Shown one piece after another: positions 59,967 through 64,000 of a stretch of 64,000 nt of DNA. A model generated the notes under the pieces. The model searched no databases and was not told the DNA's origin. It was given only the letters and a program-made list of their open reading frames with translations. Origin of the DNA: Pelecanus crispus (taxonomy: Eukaryota; Chordata; Aves; Pelecaniformes; Pelecanidae). How positions within the stretch are numbered: the first letter of the stretch is position 1; each line of letters opens with the position of its first letter. The stretch lies in contig NC_134643.1 in the NCBI RefSeq assembly GCF_030463565.1, positions 217,424,583-217,488,582 of the forward strand. Direction: 5' to 3'. A program made the position numbers and the translations under genes.

Positions 59967-62204
59967 TCCATGTAATTTTGATCATTGTTTCATAAAAGAG
60001 GTTTCAGCTGTTTTTGTAGACCTTAACACAGAATGAGCACAAATTGTAATTAATTTTCTGTTGCCTTTCCTATTCAATGGAAAGACATTCCTGCAACTGC
60101 CTTCTACAAAGTTAGAAAAACATCAAGTTTAAAAAAGAAGTTTCTACAATAGTCTTCTGATTTATTTTTATATTAAGAGATATATTGATCACAAAGTGAT
60201 ATACCAGTGAAGTCGTATAACATTGGGATTATTACTCACTCAGCTCAATTGATCTAGAATGGGAACTGGACCCCCTGGAGACAGATTGGAACAAAGTGAA
60301 ATTGTATATAAACATATCTGAAGTTGTCCAGAAGTGAGCAGTGCAGAGGCCTGGGAGATGCTACCAGAAAATCACTGTACTGCACTGGCTATGTTGTTAC
60401 ATAAAGTAGAGTCTGAGGTTGAGTATTAGTGGCAGCCTTTTCCTTCCAAAGGAAATAATTTAGGATCACCTGAAACTGATATTCTTCTTCAAGAAGACCA
60501 TGGAGATAAATATCACATTTGATTCTTTTCTTTGGACTGATAACTGATACTTTGTCCCCACTGAATTGCACCTAGTGCTATGGAACAGCTGAGATGTTTT
60601 AATGTTACTTGAGATTCAGAGGGCACAACCAGGTCCTGTCTAATCCCAGCTCTTTGGTTTTGTAGGGTGTTTTGTTTTGTATTGGTTTTTTTTAAATTAT
60701 TTATCTATATGCTGAGCGGGCAGGCAGGTACTGTCACAAGGGAACCCACACTAAATTCTATCCAAAATAAATTTTGTGCTGTAAATCTGGGATTGAATCT
60801 CACTTAAAGGAAGCTTCCTCTGTATAGCTTGATGAAGCAATACTGGCACTTGCGTAGCCTGATTTTACAGTCATGTATAAAATATTTAACATTAGAACTA
60901 CTAATTTCCACTCATGCCCAATGCATTATATTTTAAATATGTAACAATATACCAGGCAATTTCTGTTCATGCTCAGTGCTTTACACTTTAAAGTACAGTG
61001 ATATCCTTCAGCATAACAGTATATCCTTCAAGACTGCATACATGTATTAACTGTTACAAGATATTAAGTTACCATTGAGTTACTGAGCTTCATTTTTATT
61101 GCCACAAACATATTTCGGTAGAATGTCAACAATGCTGGAGAAATTCTGTTACTGGGTAAATGGCTGTTTTACAGCATAATGAGGATTTGAAATGTCTAGG
61201 TTTATGACAGTCTTTTTTCCCAGCCTAAGCAGGGGACAGTCATTCCCACATGTCTTTCTAGGTCACAGAATATGCCTTGGGCTGCTGTCCTGCTTAGAAA
61301 GCTTTTTTTGTTGTTGTTTAATATGATGCTAGACATGGGACTGTGCTTATAGAGTGTGTAGGCAATAGGTTAACTCCCATCTGACCTACTTGTAGTTACC
61401 AAGCAAACTGGAACACTACTGCTCTTCCTTTGTTGGACGATGATAATCCCTGGGTTATTTTTCTAGGCTGGTGTAGGAGCATGGTGCTCAGAGCCACAGC
61501 GAGAGGAACATGAGGGGTGTGGGGGGCTTCGGGTGCTGGGAGTACAGTGCAGCAGTGACTGCAGCAGAGCTGGGGGGAAGGCTGCAGCCTGCTTCCTGGC
61601 ACTGTTGTCCTGGTTAGGCTCTATGGGCTGTCCTGTCTAAGCTGATGAAAAGTCTCACTGTGCCTGGAGTATGCTTAAAAGACAAGAAGCGTCCAGTTCA
61701 GGCATATCTTTGTACTCTAAACGAGGACTGTAAGCAAAAGCGGAAAGGAAGGGGTGAGTCAGTGTGAAGGAGTCATGCAGATATTTTACTAGTCCCTTCC
61801 CTTTTCAAGGTTGTGTAATATTTACAGTTTAGCTCAGTTTCTTACATAATGCCAGGGTGGAGGAAAACACTGGGAGGCTGTGTAAAGGGCCTGAACCCAC
61901 TCCCATTGCACTCTGGAAAAGCTCCCACGTGTTTCACTCCGAGCCAGAGGGAGCTCTCAGTTGTAACTAAGTGAGCATAAAGAGGTAAGCATTATTCAGA
62001 AATGTGTGCAGTGGCATTTATTTTCTTTTCCTTTTTGTCAATGGAAAGCGTTCTTCCACCTGCTGATGGAAGGAATGAGCAGAAGTCATTGGTGCAATAT
62101 GCACATGGGAATTTGGAGAAGCAAAATCCATGTTGCTCTGGACTCAGAGCTGCTAGTCTGGCTTCTTTGCTAACCTGTGACCTGGCTCTGCTGTCAAAGG
62201 CTTC

Positions 62205-62785
62205 ATGTCACAGAATCACAGAATGGTTGAGATTGAAAGGGAACTCCGGAGATCATCCTGTCCACCCCCCCTGCTCAAGCAGAGCCACCTAGAGCTGGTT
62301 GCCCAGGACCATGTCCAGATGGCTTTTGAATATCTCCAAGGATGGAGACTCCATGGCCTCCCTGGGCAACCTATTCCAGTGCTCGGTCACCCTCACAGTA
62401 AAAAAAAGCGTTTCCCAGTGTTCAGAGAGAACCTCCTGTATTTCAGTTTGTGCCCATTGCCTCTGGTCCTGCCACTGGACACCACTGAAAAGAGCCTGAC
62501 TCCATCCTCTTTGCAGCCTACCTTCAGGTGTTTATATACATTGATGAGGTCCCCTTAAGCCTTCTCTTCTCCAGGCTGAACAGACCCAGCTCTCCCAGCC
62601 TTTCCTCATAGGAGAGATGCTCCAGACCCTTAATCATCTTCATGGCCCTTGGTTGGACTCTGCTCAGTATGTCCATGTCTCTCTTGTGCTGAGGAGCCCA
62701 GAACTGGACACAGTGCTCCAGGTGTGGCCTCACCAGTGCTGAATAGAGGGGAGGCATCACCTCCCTCGACCTGCTCGCAATGTCA
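62205..62785 (-). mobile_element. CR1 LINE 3' part, a different subfamily, minus strand
   Basis: Starts with CACAGAATCACAGAATGG and continues as the complement of a CR1 3'UTR and ORF2 end. Minus-strand frames read [17 protein letters not shown] and [13 protein letters not shown]. The 3' end differs from the other copies (no GTTTAGGTTGG block), so it belongs to another CR1 subfamily. NOX4 intron 11. Confidence 0.9.
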
Positions 62786-64000
62786 CTTGTACATTCTGAA
62801 GTTCAGGCACTCAGAGATACAAATTTTCTTTCATGATTGATGTGGAAGCTGGCATTTTTAACTCCGTTTTTGAAGCATGCTTCCACTGTTTTTTATTCAC
62901 TAGTGTGACTTTGTATTCTCTAGTGTGACTCCTTGACTTTGTTATCCATTGGAAAGGCTGGGAATGGTAATGAAGTAATGATGCAGTGTCTGGGATTCCT
63001 GCGTGACCTGCTGGCTAGTTCTAGGTAGTTCATAGTGGCCTACTAGCTTCATAGTGTCTTCATTGCTCCATTGTCTTTGATTTCACTTTGACAAAATGTT
63101 TTCTTTTTAACATGTTTTACCATGCTTTTTTTCACCGATTTCTATACACAACTGTACACAACTGTTACTATGCTTTGTAAAACAGCGTGAGTAACATTTT
63201 CAGTCCTGTACTCCCTTGTGTCCAATTTACTTATTTTAGATAGGATTTTATTTCAACTTACAATTGAATCTGAGCAGAATATAGTCAGCTTCAAGATATT
63301 TTGATCTGTAGTGAGGATAAATATTTTCTGTAAATAAATATTTTAGTTGAGGGTTTATAAAGGGACAAATGATTTTTGTGTATTTCCACTTGATTAACTC
63401 TTTTAAGGAGATTTGTCTTTCACCAAGTGCACAATATGGTCTGGAGATGAGACTATCCAAAGAAACATCAGAAATCTTCTCTTTAATGCTCTGCTTCCCA
63501 AGACTGACATTTCTTTACACTTCTGTGGAATAAAGTGTGGAACTCATCTGCTGTGGAATATAGTTTAAATGTCATTGTCTATAGCAATCTTTGAAGCCCT
63601 TAGAAAAAGAAAACAATCATCGGCAATAGTACCAATTTCTAGTAGTGAGGATGGTCCTTCATTACAGTTCATATATCATATACATATCGTATAATATATG
63701 CTTCCATTTTCTTTAGTATACAAAGCCCCACCTCTTACCAAAACCAAGAAAAAAAATAACTTATGAAGATTCTTCCATCACTTTTGTTACATTTTGGAAA
63801 GTATTTGTCTCCTCTGACTTCATTATGGTTGCTCTTTGTTTTAACTTGTATGAACAAGAAGAGAGTCAGGCTTGCAGTTTATGGTAGCATTGGCTTTCTT
63901 TCTGTCTCCTTACATTTTCCACTTACTATTGAGTTCCCTCTCTTTCCAGACACTTAACCACATTACTGATTATTTGCAGCAGCTTGAAACCATAGTACTG

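Larger units (their letters stand above)
59699..64000 (+). other. NOX4: NOX4 intron 11, start only
   Basis: Runs to the window end. I looked for the next exon (expected to begin after the FAD motif and lead to the NADPH-binding domain) and did not find it. Contains the CR1 at 62205-62785 and an AATA repeat. Confidence 0.75.

Noticed and set aside
1..64000. CRISPR arrays, operons or other prokaryotic systems
   Set aside because: No regularly spaced identical repeats and no dense coding. All signals are those of an avian nuclear genome.

Overview
This is vertebrate nuclear DNA and almost certainly avian. It has large introns with GT-AG splice sites, one CpG island, and many interspersed CR1 LINE fragments ending in the avian 8-bp tail (ATTCTATG repeats). 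It also carries solo endogenous-retrovirus LTRs with short target-site duplications. There are no bacterial features such as operons, Shine-Dalgarno sites or CRISPR arrays. Most open frames of 60-250 codons are chance frames or frames inside repeats.

Only one protein-coding gene is supported: NOX4 (NADPH oxidase 4), plus strand, running off the right end. Eleven coding exons can be joined in a continuous frame: 26722-26778, 27544-27639, 40073-40183, 41180-41264, 41908-42005, 43973-44000, 47110-47182, 51989-52069, 57039-57267, 59329-59493 and 59636-59698. They total 1086 nt, or 362 codons of an expected ~580. They encode the start, all six transmembrane segments with the four heme histidines (H105, H119, H194, H207), the NOX4-type extracellular E-loop (H222, C226, C274), and the FAD-binding HPFT motif (356-359). 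The NADPH-binding exons must lie beyond position 64000. Exon 1 sits in a CpG island (about 26.2-27.1 kb), the likely promoter.

Layout. 1-26.2 kb: intergenic DNA upstream of NOX4, with two near-identical CR1 copies in inverted orientation (2946-3856 and 6543-7866), a nested CR1 cluster (9784-10490), an internally deleted CR1 (17153-18015), a solo LTR (20003-20487) and a pair of AP-1-like sites about 2 kb upstream of the ATG. 26.2-27.1 kb: CpG island with exon 1. 27.1-64 kb: the rest of NOX4. Intron 2 is 12.4 kb and holds a 1.15-kb LTR with an internal minisatellite (32544-33695) and a perfect 36-bp tandem duplication (34553-34624). Intron 8 holds a 569-bp antisense solo LTR whose edge is only 55 bp before exon 9. 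Intron 11 holds another CR1 (62205-62785).

I found no convincing new multi-gene system. The observations most worth checking are the LTR beside the exon 9 splice acceptor, a well-formed but frame-breaking cryptic exon in intron 8 (52547-52619), the weak donor of exon 9 with an open frame into the intron, a CR1 subfamily with a doubled 3' module, two CR1 copies sharing the same nonsense codon, and an ancient tRNA-like dispersed repeat. Homology statements rest on recognition of family sequences, not on a database search.
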